A stretch of 64,000 nt of DNA from assembly GCA_022478985.1 (NCBI GenBank), contig JAKSZP010004222.1, positions 1 through 64,000 on the forward strand, written 5' to 3'. Below, one piece after another: positions 44,390 through 55,746 of the stretch. The notes under the pieces were generated by a model. It did not search any database and was not told where the DNA came from. It was given only the letters and a program-made list of their open reading frames with translations. The DNA comes from Massospora cicadina (Eukaryota > Entomophthoromycota > Entomophthoromycetes > Entomophthorales > Entomophthoraceae). Each line of letters begins with the position of its first letter. Within the stretch, counting starts at the first letter, position 1. The position numbers were made by a program, and so were the translations under genes.

Positions 44390-44830
44390 AGACAATGAAG
44401 CAGCTGCTACAACAACGTCCTATCTCATGGCACTAAGATTATAATAAACCGTTTATCTTGTTTACCGATGCCTCAGACTATGATGTTGGGGCCATCTTAG
44501 CCCAATTGGATGAAAACGGTGTTGATCATCCAGTATCTTACTTCAGTAAAATGCTTTCAAAAGCGGAATGCAACTACAGCATAACAGAAAAGGAGTGCCT
44601 TAACATTTTGTTAGCTGTGAAAAACTACCGCCCATTCTTATATGGGACCACCTTCACTGTGGTTACTGACCACGCTTCATTGAAATGGTTACAGAATATG
44701 AAGGATCCTACTGGCCGGTTAGCTCACTGGGCTCTAAGCTCCAGCCTTATGACATGAAGATTGAACACCGTGCTGGGACCTGTCACATGAATGTTGATGG
44801 TTGACTCAGCTGCCAGTCCTTCACTTGGAT
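44390..44830 (+). pseudogene. RNase H of element B
   Basis: One open frame of 100 codons (44458-44757) reads FTDASDYDVGAILAQLDENG, YSITEKECLNILLAVKNY and TDHASLKWLQNMKDPTGRLA. It holds three of the four catalytic blocks. The last block lies after a frameshift (RAGTCHMNVDG, 44771-44803). Confidence 0.9.
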
Positions 44831-44919
44831 AATAGTGAGGCGGAGAGGTTACATGACCTCTTAATGACCCCCAATGAATGGGAGGATGAGGATGAGTCTG
44901 TTCAGAAGATGTTAGCCTG

Positions 44920-46046
44920 GCACTACCATAACACCAAAGTTGAAGATGGGAAGTTGTATAATTAGGTGAGGACAAAATGGCTACCTTACCTTTGACCCTC
45001 TGAACGCATACTGCTATCTTAGAAGCACATTCCACCCTAGGTCATGGAGGGGAAAAGAAAAATTATGAGTGGATTAAGTATCGGTACTACTGGGATGAAA
45101 TTATGGATTCTATTGTTGACTTATTGGAAGCTTGCCTTACGTGTAAGAAGCAATCCAGTTTCAAGACTAGATACCAGTATCAACCAACTACTTCTCAACA
45201 ACCTTTCCACACCATCAGCTTGGATGTAGTAGGTCCCCTTCCTCAGTCTACTAGTGGAAACAAATTTATCCTAGTAGCTATTGACCACTTCACTAATTGG
45301 GTGGAAGCTGTGGCTCTTCCTGCTCAAACGGCCAAGGCCACCACCACCTTTTTACATCAACACATCTTCACACGTCATGGCTGCCATCAAGTACTACTCT
45401 GCAATAATGGTAAGAACTTCACCTCCAGAGTATCAAAATCCTGGCCACATCTATGGGAGCACAACAACTTTTATCAGCTCTGTATAACCCTTCCACCAAT
45501 AGGACCATGAAAAGAGCAAATGGAACCTTGGTTTCCATTCTTCAAAAATTGCCTCCTCTAATCCTCTTAACTGGGATTAATATCTACCCAGTGCTCTTAT
45601 GGAATACTGAATTAGCTACAAAGGATTTTAAAAATATCTCCATTCCAAGTCTTATATAAGCGGGAACCAGGCATACCTGCCCTCTTAGCTAGATATATTC
45701 TCTTCTAGTGTTGAGGAACTAAAGAAAGTCATGAGAAGATTAGCTCAATGAATAATCTAACTCCAATCTGAAGCTATGACCAATTTAGTTAAAGCAGTGA
45801 CAAAAGAAGGGCAGGCTGCCAATGAGTTCTGAACCCCCTACCTACATTCCAAGTGTCCAACATGGTGTTGTACTACCATAACCGCATCACTCCTAGAAGT
45901 GGTAAGCTTGGATCTTTTTTGAGAGTCCATTCACCATCACTTACAAGAGAAGTAATGAGTACTCTATCAAATCTCTAGCTACTGGTATCACCATCAATTG
46001 CGTACATGGCCATTTCCTGCGCCCATATTCTCTTCCCAACATTTTT
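44920..46046 (+). pseudogene. Integrase of element B
   Basis: The zinc domain includes KKNYEWIKYRYYWDE and CLTCKK (45050-45150). The open frame 45103-45510 carries the first catalytic Asp (SLDVVGPLP), but the second site reads LLCNNGKNF (Asp to Asn). The third site, in the frame 45453-45659, reads MKRANGTL (Glu to Lys, AAA 45510-45512). Two of three catalytic acids are lost. The barrel-like tail follows to about 46020. Confidence 0.9.
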
Positions 46047-46057
46047 GAGGAGGGTGA
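46047..46057 (+). promoter_or_regulatory. Polypurine tract, element B
   Basis: gaggagggtga directly precedes the 3' LTR. Confidence 0.75.
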
Positions 46058-46812
46058 TGTCAGACATTTGCCTTTGCAGATGAAAAATAAGAATGTTAGG
46101 TCAAATCCAACCAAAAAAGGGAAATGTCAGCCATTTGCAATTCTCTGATGCTACTAAGAGTGATTTTAATTAAGATGATATTGATAATATCAAGGATATC
46201 AGCCAAAAGACTCTGGCTGATTAATGGTGGAACCCAGTTATTTGGGGTAACACCATTAAAAACCTGCATGGGCGCTAAAAATAAATTGAACAGTCAGATT
46301 ACTCCAACCACTCGCTGGACTTTGGGGCAACCAGCGGAAGGTACTACCCCAACCATCAAGTCCTTCACAGCACCTATGTGGGGACCTCCCCCTTTTATAG
46401 GCATGGCGGAGGTCACCCAAGGTGAAAGTTTTTTCTCTAGCAGTGATTGGTTGAAGTACATCAAAACCTTACCGCATGGGTACATTCTGCTCCAAAACCT
46501 CAATTATCATTTTCACAAAAAGTAACTCACATTTACCATGATCTGATAGGATAGTTTATCTTATTTCCTAATTCAGAATGTGTTGAAGCTATTCCAAAAC
46601 TATTTTTGAATTCCCCTCAACTTTTGAAACCAGTTTAAATATGGATTAGACGGATATCAAGGGGATCATTTTTTTCCATTACTACCCTGCGCTCCTAATA
46701 AAAAAGCTATAAAAAAAGGTTTCATTAGAGTTTATTTTAATATTTTCATCAAAGATTTTGTGGGATCCAGAAGCGTAAGGACCAGCGAGCACAGGAAAGA
46801 TGGATTCCTACA
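46058..46812 (+). repeat. 3' LTR of element B
   Basis: 755 bp, tgtcagacatttgcc to ggattcctaca. It contains the intact version (ggtactaccccaacc, 46338-46352) of the site that C occupies in the 5' LTR. The TATA-like ccccttttatagg is near 46390. Confidence 0.95.
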
Positions 46813-46817
46813 AAAAC

Positions 46818-47103
46818 CTCTACTCAGTCCCTTAAATCTAGAAGGGTCTCCTTACTCATAAGGTGGATTATCATTGAGTTACTTGTTCCCCTTAGGGAAT
46901 TTTCCCTCATGTATAATCTTTCTATCTTTTCTATTTTAGAAAAGATAGAGGGAAACTGTAGGGAGGCACTCCAGTCCATGGGGCACCATCTGGGTCCAGA
47001 AAGTTAATTGACCACAATATTCTTCTTATGATAAGAATCAACCTGTTAGTTTTTCTGAGAAAGAATCATGTCTATAATATCCAACTTTTCATTAAACAAT
47101 TGT
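46818..47103. other. Spacer with a perfect small hairpin
   Basis: Contains ctatcttttct-atttt-agaaaagatag (46922-46948), a perfect 11-bp stem with a 5-nt loop. No gene context gives it a function. Confidence 0.4.
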
Positions 47104-47108
47104 TACCT

Positions 47109-48336
47109 TGGATTGCCTGTCAAAATATGGATATCCTAAATTTTGGGACTTACATTTTAAATTGTGACTCAACTTTGAGTACCTACCTTGGCAAAGCTTA
47201 GCAACTTTTCTATCAGTGCATAATATTGAATGTTTTTGTTTGCGCCTACACTGTTTATCAGATTAATAGTCTTGTTGAGTTAGTGCAGCTAGAATTATCT
47301 GCCAATCATAGTCTTGTTACCTTCCCATGCATCCAAATTTACCAACCCCTAGTATAAAAGCCTCCATCAATTTTAAGAGAACTCCCATATTAAATTATTT
47401 CAGTTCTTGAGCCAAATTTTTCATCCTGTTTTTTGAGCTTAAAAACAAACCTTGATCCAATTCAGGTTACAGAATTTTCAACTTTTTAAATCTCTAATAG
47501 CCTTGGCCAATGTGGTAGGCTTTATCCTGTTACATTATCTCAAGATCATGCGTTTTGTTATCCCTGTCAATATACCATGTTTAAAGTCTGCATGCCACCA
47601 GAGTGTCCTCTGTGCTCCCACCTCCTGTCTTTCCCTCAGTTGGGTTGCATGCACCCATAACGCTGTCCCCACTCCAATGACCCACAACTTGAGCTCCTGT
47701 CATGCCTCCCAATTGTCTGCAGCACCTCGCATGTTGGCCTAAAAAGAAAACTTATTTTTCTATGCTAGTTGACTGGTTTTATGGCTCTTCTGTGCTGTGG
47801 GTTCTCAGGGCTTAAGTGTCTGTAAGTGGGACCATGTGCCAGATCCTGTCATGCTGACCATTCCTCATCCTCTTGCTTACACTGCTGAACACAAATATCT
47901 CCATTTTGCAAGGATGTGATCTTAGAACCAGATTTTCTGAAGCCTGGAATTTGAATTTTAAATGTAACTTGACCTCAAGTATCTACCTTACCAGAGCTCA
48001 ACAGAACCCTTATCAGTGCATAATGGAAGAGCTTTCAGTTATGACTATCTGTCTGTCAGATCATTAATTTTGTTGATCTGATAGTAAATCCAGAATTTCT
48101 GTTAACCTTAGACATGTTTTCTCCCTATGCGCATGATTTTTCTGACCCTCATTTAAAATCCTCCACCAATATCAAGAGAATCCCCATATTAAAATTATAT
48201 TAGGTTTTTTGGGCAAAATTTTTAATTTTGTTCTTAAGCTTTAAGAAACACATCATTTAAGCTCAAGATTTTGTGTCAATTGCTTTGATGATCCCTAGTG
48301 GCTTTGGGTTGATGTAGCAGGCTTCAGCTTGTTACA
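47109..48336 (+). mobile_element. Miniature LTR retrotransposon (TRIM-like)
   Basis: Two direct repeats of about 425 bp (47109-47534 and about 47915-48336) enclose about 380 bp. A perfect 5-bp TSD ttacc flanks them (47104-47108, 48337-48341). Repeats share tatcagtgcataat, caagagaa-cccatatta, and a gttaca end. The first repeat has the TATA-like agtataaaagcctcc near 47350. The interior has no retroviral motif; a 96-codon open piece (47452-47742) spans its left junction and is Cys/Pro-rich without known domain. It would depend on another element's enzymes. Confidence 0.65.
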
Positions 48337-48341
48337 TTACC

Positions 48342-49695
48342 TAGACTAAATAATAAACTTAATCAGATGGCCTACATTCTTAGTGGTTTATGTGACACCA
48401 ACACCCAAATATGAACACATCTTAATCTACTAGTGCAGTTCTAACTCTTTGAGTCCTCATATTAATAAAATCAACTCACTTTTAATCACCTTAACTAATC
48501 AAATGGCACCTATTTTCATCGCCCTACAATTCAGCAAGTTAAATGATACTAATTTTTCAATATAAAGCAATCACTTAAGCATTTTTAGTAACCTACCTTC
48601 CCACTCAATGTTTTTTAACATGCCTTTCCCTGCCATCACTACATACCCATCTTCCACTCACTACTGTATAAAAAAGTGACATACCCTCCTATGGACTGCT
48701 GCTACTTTATTTATCTACCTTTCCCCCAAATAAACTTATTTCTTCATTGATGCTTTACCTGATATTGTTCGCAGATTTTGTCACAGTCTACCCACGTTTC
48801 CATATCTGAAAAACAACTAAGCAACAAATGCCATATTATCAAATATGTTACCTAAAATTATTGAGGATCCTCCAATCTGTTAACTTTTCAACACACTGAG
48901 ATGAACCCTATATTGTCCAGTTTTTGACCCAATTTACATGTCACATGTGTCATCAAAGCTATAAAATCTTATGAATTAGCCAAAGTCATGGAATTTGGAT
49001 CCCTGAGGTGTTGATAACCTCCATGTATCTACTGCCTTGGTGTTTGCCTCTACCATAAATTGTGGTTGCCTCAATTACATCCATCTAACTTATTGTAGAG
49101 GCCATTGATAATTACTACATTCCTCACAAAAAGCTCAGAATTTTTTTACAATTAAAGATTTTGTGCCTTGATTTTTTAGGCTATTCATTGGGTTTTGATT
49201 AAATCAGACTGGAAGCTATTCTTCTCTTTATCAGCTATGTTCATGGCATTTTCAAACCTATCACTTATAAAAACATAATCAATTTTTATTAAACTAAATC
49301 TACATCAGCTTTTGCTTTATTTTCTAAAGACTCCCTATTCTATTACTTACTTTCAAATCCTTGTAGGTAAATTTTAAATAATTATAATAGCAAAGTTATT
49401 GTTAATTGACCATTTTCCTTTTTTACTATAATCAAAGTTAATTTTAGCATAAAAATTAGTAATTAAATTTTTATAGTTAAGCCCTCATGCATATACCTCT
49501 TTATTATACCTATTACTTATGATTATACATACTAATTTAATTAATTTTTCTTAGTAATGCCTCTATTTACTGTAAAATTCCTTTTTAACCCTTACTTAAA
49601 GTAATTATAGATATTGTTTAAAGACTACAATTATCTCATATTCAAGACTCTAATAACTACACACCTCCTTCTTTAATTCTTATCTAATAGAGCCC
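48342..49695. other. Unassigned AT-rich spacer
   Basis: No coding frame. At 49370-49680 the sequence contains gccctcatg, tgcctctat and gactctaat motifs like the degenerate repeat at 34200-34870. The remainder is unidentified. Confidence 0.4.
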
Positions 49696-49700
49696 AAGTG

Positions 49701-50976
49701 TGTCAGAGCTATGGCAGATAAAGTTTAGACTGGTCTGCCAGTCAGGAAGCAAAAGCACCCAAAAGGTGATCCAGAATGCCAGGGGCATTGTCTCACAAAT
49801 GGCAATTAGTGTACTGGAATATGAGTAACAATGGAATGCCTGTAGGCTGCAGATTCAAAGGACAAACTAGCTAGAAACCAGGCTGTTGTAGCCTCAGGGA
49901 CCATGTCCCTGGCTGTAGGGAGTTGTGAGATTGGGGAAAATTCCAAAAAAAGGCTTGGCACAATACGCTTAAGTGACTATGGCAAGGATCAAAATTTAGA
50001 ATCTGACTAAGACACCCAGTTGATATGCAGGCTGTGGGGCCACATTGTAATTGTCTCAAGGGCTTGGAAGAATTTGAACTTAATAAAAAAGTGAGATCAG
50101 GAAGATTTTTATTAAAGTAAAAATAAGAGAATTGACTGTCAATTTCTCAGTGTGTTTCATCTGCTTAATTAAATAATCAATTTGGGGAATAGCTTGGAAA
50201 ATGCAGGATAAGGGCCTTTAAAATTTGGCCTAATCTGGCAAACTTTGGGTGAGGAGGGGAGAAAAATGAATTATTTTGAACTGACTTCAAAATTGTTAGC
50301 GGCAGTCTGAGTCACTGTCAGTTCATCCACAGATACCCAAGTTGCTGATTTTCTTTGATTCCAATGACTGGAGCAATGGCGTCTTGCCCAACATGCCACG
50401 CGAACCTCACATGGCCACCCCACATATGGGCAGTCCCATGAGGTCAGGAATGGGTTTGAGGCACCCAAACCACCTGCACCCCATCACTCCACAACCATTT
50501 GGCCAAGAGGGAATTATTGGATAAAGATTTTGATGTGTCCAGGGGGCTTCAAACTGTCAGCTACATTTCCCAATAGACCAATACCATTGGCAAGCTTTTT
50601 CAAAAATTCAACATTAGATGCTATGGTTGACAAAAGTATGCACTCATCAGGCTTTGTTGCCATGGGCTTGAGGCTCTCAGGCTTTGATGCTGCAGGCTCA
50701 TTGCCCTTAAATTTTCTTGAACCTTTCATCCCAAGGTAAATCTGACTCTATGAAAGCTTGGCACAAATCCCCTCAACTCATTGTATTAATTTGTTTAAGT
50801 TAGTAATGTAACTGGTGGTGGGGTCCTTAAAGGGTAAGCTGTTACCTATTGCTCGTCCATCACATAGGCAAGTTCACCTTGTGAGATGAGAAGGGCAGCT
50901 GGCCTTTTTAGACCTTTTTAGATATGAATGGGAACACCAACCAGTCCAAATGGAGGGGCGCTCCCCCAGACTTACA
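49701..50976. repeat. Solo LTR, family S1 copy 3
   Basis: 1,276 bp, tgtcag...cttaca, with the perfect TSD aagtg (49696-49700, 50977-50981). It is the cleanest boundary of the three S1 copies and was used to define the others. Confidence 0.9.
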
Positions 50977-51261
50977 AAGTGTTCTTAAATATAATTTTGT
51001 AGTTAGATTAAATAAAAATTTAAGTATAATAAACCTCAACCTAAGGTGAAGTTATATATAACAATATTCTTGCATATAATTTTCTATATTAACATTTATT
51101 TACTTTTATAATATAATTTTAAATAATTTATCTCAGCATTTAAATTTTGTTGGGGTATTTGAAGACTAATATTTGTAAAAGAAACAAAAAGAATATATTA
51201 AAAGGCTTATCTAATTATTAACTAAGCTTTAAAAGAAAAGACACATCAAACAATCTAAAAA

Positions 51262-51283
51262 GCAACCATCTAGTACTAAAAAA
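51262..51283 (+). mobile_element. 22-bp LINE tail insertion
   Basis: gcaaccatctagtact plus an A run, the LINE 3' end, between 12-bp TSDs acaatctaaaaa (51250-51261, 51284-51295). Confidence 0.75.
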
Positions 51284-53089
51284 ACAATCTAAAAATCATT
51301 TGGATAAAAATTCTTTTATAAAACATGATTTTTCAGATAAAACTTTGGGAAAATATAAGAAGGTAATTTAACTATTAGATATAATTAAAATAGGTTTTAA
51401 AGATGAAATTGAATTCAGGTGTTATCTAGATCTAAAAGTCTTAAGTTTATATTCAGTAAATACTTAATATGACAAACTTATTCATCAGATAATTATCTTT
51501 TTTGACTTAAATTTAGTTTTTATTTGATTCTGGATAATAATAACAACTAAATTATGTCATTTTATAATATCTATATCCAAAATGCATGTTGGACTGTGCC
51601 AGCGGGGAATCACTTGAGGTGCAATCCTTTGGAGGTAAGGATTTTAATTATGTAAGGTTGGATGAGAACATATGCACAGAATAAATTATAACTAATTGAA
51701 TTAAAGTATATTTAAAAATATGCCATAAAAGTAGTTTATTATCATATTGGTTAGTACTATTTAATTACCAGGAGAGAATCATAATTATGATGAATGATAG
51801 GCAAATATTACATGTGAGGGTGGAAGTAGATTTAGCAAGCAATGTCACATTCCAGTTTATAGTTAGAGTAGATCATGATACTTACAGGGCTGGTATGATA
51901 TTAACAATACAAATACAGTTAAGTGGTCTCTATTATCTGCTATGAAGAAAGCCTACATGTGTTAAAATAAAATGGTGGCATAAGATTGTTGTTAAAGCAA
52001 AGGTAAGAGTTAAATATTGAATATAACTTCATTCCTTAATTTCAAGATGGTAATAATTTAACCAGGGCGTTCATCCTATCTAATCAGCCAGTAGAGCACT
52101 ATTGGGCAATTTATATGGAATTTGTTGGGTTGTGGACTCAGCGTTATTATTAGAAATTGCTCATTGCTTAAAGATAGATTCTTATTAGTGATTTTTGGGG
52201 CTTTAGACACAAAAATATTGGTTGACAAATAATAATATTTTTGGGTTTAGGACCAAGAAAGTAATGATCAATAATAAAATTAATAATAAATGTAAGCTGA
52301 AGTCAAGGGAAATAATAAACAAGTTGGAAACAATAAGTTGAGGTTCACCTAAACTAGGGTAAATCCTGACAACATATGTACTGATGCACTAATACTGTTT
52401 ATCAGATTAATAAAAGGTCTGGAATAGAAACTTAGTGTTTTTGAAATTTGAAACTATCCATAAACTATAAGAGCGTCTAGCATATTAAATAACTTACAAT
52501 GGTTATTTAAATACTTTATTAGATGGCAAGAACCACCTTGAATTATCCATGTATCTTAGTCTTTTTTTTCTAATCCTATTTAGGACTAAATATCTACTAT
52601 CATATAAAAATAATTATGAGTAAAAAATTAAACTTTTTTAATATTGACATAGCCTAACTTTATTCTTTATTATTACTAGTTTCTATAGACTTTAGCCTTA
52701 TAAATTAATATAATGTCAGATATCAATAAGAAGCTTAAAGTCAAGCTGTTACCCCAAGTGAGATCCAGAAATATGGATAGATGACTATCATTATGTTTAA
52801 GAAGTTTTTAACTTATTAAATTAATAAAATAACTATTAAACAAATTAGATAAATAAATAGTAATATTACCCATGCTTTACATAGTATGACTATATGATTA
52901 TTTAAGACCACTTATAATTTTATTTAATTTTGTATACCTTTTATATTGGTAGATATCATCACTAAGTTTAGGAAGGTTTTAACCTATTTAATTATTTAAA
53001 TAGCTACCCAACTTCATGAAAAACCACTCAATATAATGATCAATCAAAAACCACCTGGCCAAAACAAAATTGAACTTATAAAATTAACA

Positions 53090-53600
53090 ATCACCAGAAA
53101 CTTGACCAGAGTCATTTTAATCTATAAAATCAACTAAAAACCACCAAACACTAAACCAAAATAATCTGGATCCATTATATCAACTGATTAGCAATTAATA
53201 CACAATCTGAAACTGATGCAGAAATGATACAAGTAAGAATTACCATTCACTACACTAAAAACCATCAAAATCTGAAGTCTGATAATCAGCTTAGTAAACT
53301 AATCTGGAGTCAAAAACTGATGCAGAATACATAAAGCAAGGATCCCACTAAACATTTAATAAATAACTGATCCATGATCCAAAATCAGATTCATCAGCTT
53401 AGTAAATATCAAGCTACAATCCAAAACTGATACAGAATTGACAGAAAAGCTATGATTCTACCAATCATTTTATTAAAAGTATGATCCAAAATCCAAAGTC
53501 CAACGCCTCAACTTAGTAGCATATGATATGCATTCCAAAATCTGATGCAAAAATGACATAAAACTGGGACATTGCCAATCACATCATTGGAAATTCAGGA
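53090..53600 (+). repeat. Degenerate ~105-bp satellite
   Basis: The motif aaaactgatgcagaa recurs at about 53211, 53315, 53425 and 53539 (steps about 104, 110, 114). Each is followed by variants of catcagcttagtaa and atccaaaatc. At least four diverged units. Confidence 0.6.
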
Positions 53601-53635
53601 CGACTTTCTTTTATATAGATATATACTAGCTTTGA

Positions 53636-53662
53636 ATCTGCAGCTTTGCTTACAGTAAAAAT
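53636..53662 (+). repeat. Dispersed hairpin motif, copy 2
   Basis: atctgcagctttgcttacag, preceded by tatagatatatactagc. Compare 33882-33907. Confidence 0.45.
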
Positions 53663-53814
53663 ATTTTTTGGATTTTATTTTGTTATGTGAAATCATATTA
53701 TCAAGCTAGAGTAAAGATATTAATGTAGCCTGTGCTTTTTATAGTACTGTCAATTGAGATTTATTTATTACCAGACGATTTTAATTAATTATATTAGTTT
53801 TTTTATTTGGAAGG

Positions 53815-54558
53815 TGTTGCAGATTTTGCATCCTCTACATCATGGCTCTAATAGTGTGCCAGGCAATAGTTAGGACTGTTGACCCTTGCTATTTCACCCT
53901 CATCAGCATACTTTAACTGAAAGTCTACAGTGAAAATCCCCAGCCCAGAAGACCAACTTCACCTTAGGCTAATTAACCCCTCTTTAGATGCACACAGCAC
54001 GTCCTCAGCTCCCTTCCCAGGTGACCCAACTCCTAGCTACCATAACCCTCATGGTCAACACCTGACATTACCTCATTGTGGTGGACAGTTAAGCAAGTTT
54101 ATTTGGGGCTTCCTTGTAGCTCCAGAAATAAGAGTTGGTAGCTTGACCACTCTCAGGTGCATTAATCTGGCAACTAACCTTGGGGATCTCGAGTTTCACT
54201 ATGCACCAAGGATCTAAGTCAACTTAAAATAATTTTGATTTGGTGAAAAGTGAGAACTATATTAGAGAAATTTTTAGCTATACATATTTTTGGTGTTTTC
54301 TGGAAGTTTACTGCCCACCTATCAAAAATCATTAGCACTTATCATCAGCATCCCACTTAAAAACAATCACTGATGGCAACCATTTCCTTTGAATTCTCCT
54401 AATTAACGTTGAGTAATAAGTCAATTTATCCTCCAGCATCAATTTACAGTTGATTGTATATAAATTACTAATCTAAGTTATTATCAGATATATTTAGACC
54501 AAATTGCTGGTAATTCTTAACCCTAATCAAGTAATGATTTTTAATTGGCCTCCTGTCA
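53815..54558. repeat. LTR copy of family S3 (right edge uncertain)
   Basis: Starts tgttgcag and aligns with the solo LTR at 60255-61260: tagtgtgccaggc near its left end and ttgattgtatataaatt in the middle. The right edge is taken at cctgtca; the flanks gaagg and gaaac agree at only three positions, so the edge is tentative. An open 95-codon piece at 53930-54217 is Pro/Ser-rich without known domain. Confidence 0.55.
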
Positions 54559-54603
54559 GAAACCTTATCATCCTGCCAGCAATACAAAATATTTCAGCAA
54601 AGG

Positions 54604-54954
54604 TGTTGGGATTTAACCAAAATCCTCCATCCCTGAATCCATTACCCTGAATATTCCTCCATCAGTTGATGAAGGGAACTTAGTGAATTCAGTCACATAA
54701 AGTCTTCTAAAAATGATCACGCTTTTCTAATCATGTAATCTCAGAAGATTTGATCTCTCAGTTAATGAAAAGATTAGATCAAAGGTGAGCCTCTACAAAA
54801 CCTATAAATATTAAGTCTTTTTTGATAATAAAAATTAAGTCTAATTACCCAAGCAAATTAATCAATATTAAGTTTTTCATATTTTTTCTGGAGATTCCAC
54901 CAAAGTAATTTTGAGAGAATACTTGCCATTTTTAAAATGTAGTTCAAAACTTCA
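54604..54954 (+). repeat. 5' LTR of element E
   Basis: Starts tgttggga and ends near caaaacttca. It shares ccctgaatccatta, tattcct and tgatcacgctt with the 3' LTR beginning near 61720. A TATA-like cctataaatatt lies near 54800. Confidence 0.75.
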
Positions 54955-54957
54955 AAG

Positions 54958-54972
54958 TGGTGCTCACTACAG
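54958..54972 (+). promoter_or_regulatory. Primer-binding-site-like motif, element E
   Basis: tggtgctcactacag, identical to the motif of element A. Confidence 0.65.
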
Positions 54973-55593
54973 TTGACAATTTGAGTTACACACCAGGGAA
55001 AACGTTGATCACCATAATGAGCTCTCTTTTTTAACTCAAAAAGTCGCAGGACCATGAACAGGGTAGTATTTTGCGCTGGGTTCATTCTACTAGAACCAAA
55101 ATTCCCATGGAGCCATCTAAGGTGGAATTTCGTGCCAATTTAGTACCCAAAAAACCCAATTAAGTTAATACAAATTTTTAAACGCATCCTGAAGCTTTAC
55201 AAGACACCATCCACAATTATTTAATGCGGTCCTTTTTCCTGGAATCTGTTCTACTTGGTCTCAGGCCAGTGCTGTGCCCTCTACCATGAGGAACCTATAA
55301 CAAACCTCTCAGTTTCCCATGGTTAGTACCAGTCCATATTTACGCCAGTTTGTGACCCTGCGTTGTACCATTTATTGCAAGTAGTTGGAACACATCATTA
55401 AAAATATTCAATCTATTAGAAGGACTTTAACCTTTAAACAAATATGTTTCTTAGTTTTTCAATTCTGCCTTCAATTTTAGTTGGATTAATTGAGATGCAA
55501 TTATTAGTAACATAATCTTCTTAATGACATACAGCAGAAAATTACTCAACTTGACCACAGAATATTAGCTTAATTGACTCTCAGTTATATAAT

Positions 55594-55746
55594 ATGTTTG
55601 GGAAATTCAAGTTGAGTAAGAAGATAAACTTAATCGCCTCTCCAGCTAAAATCAGGTGGTGGAAAAGGAAACTAGAAATCTCCTCTTCCAATTGGAGAAA
55701 ATATTCTCCAAACTTTTATCAAGTCAGCAATTTGGAGGAAACCCCT
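55594..55746 (+). pseudogene. Gag leader before the Gly-X-Y block, element E
   Basis: The open frame from ATG 55594 (MFGKFKLSKKINLIASP) is Lys-rich and continues without a break into the Gly-X-Y block. It contains a WWKRKLEISSSNWRKY stretch. No known domain. Confidence 0.45.

Larger units (their letters stand above)
34952..46812 (+). mobile_element. Gypsy element B (interrupted by chromovirus C)
   Basis: An LTR retrotransposon of about 6.3 kb once C (35247-40803 plus one TSD) is removed. Its 5' LTR is then 754 bp and its 3' LTR 755 bp. Flanks are caaac (34947-34951) and aaaac (46813-46817), a TSD with one mismatch. It carries gag, protease, RT, RNase H and integrase, all broken. It is the best preserved member of the A/B/D group in this window. 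Confidence 0.9.
50982..53814. other. AT-rich gene-free stretch
   Basis: 2.8 kb without coding frames. It holds a 22-bp LINE tail insertion (51262-51283), a degenerate satellite (about 53090-53600) and a copy of the hairpin motif (53636-53662). Confidence 0.5.

Noticed and set aside
46922..46948. Perfect 11-bp hairpin with AT-rich loop as terminator or regulatory RNA
   Set aside because: No gene or transcript context, AT-rich stem, and no second copy; chance palindromes are common in such sequence.
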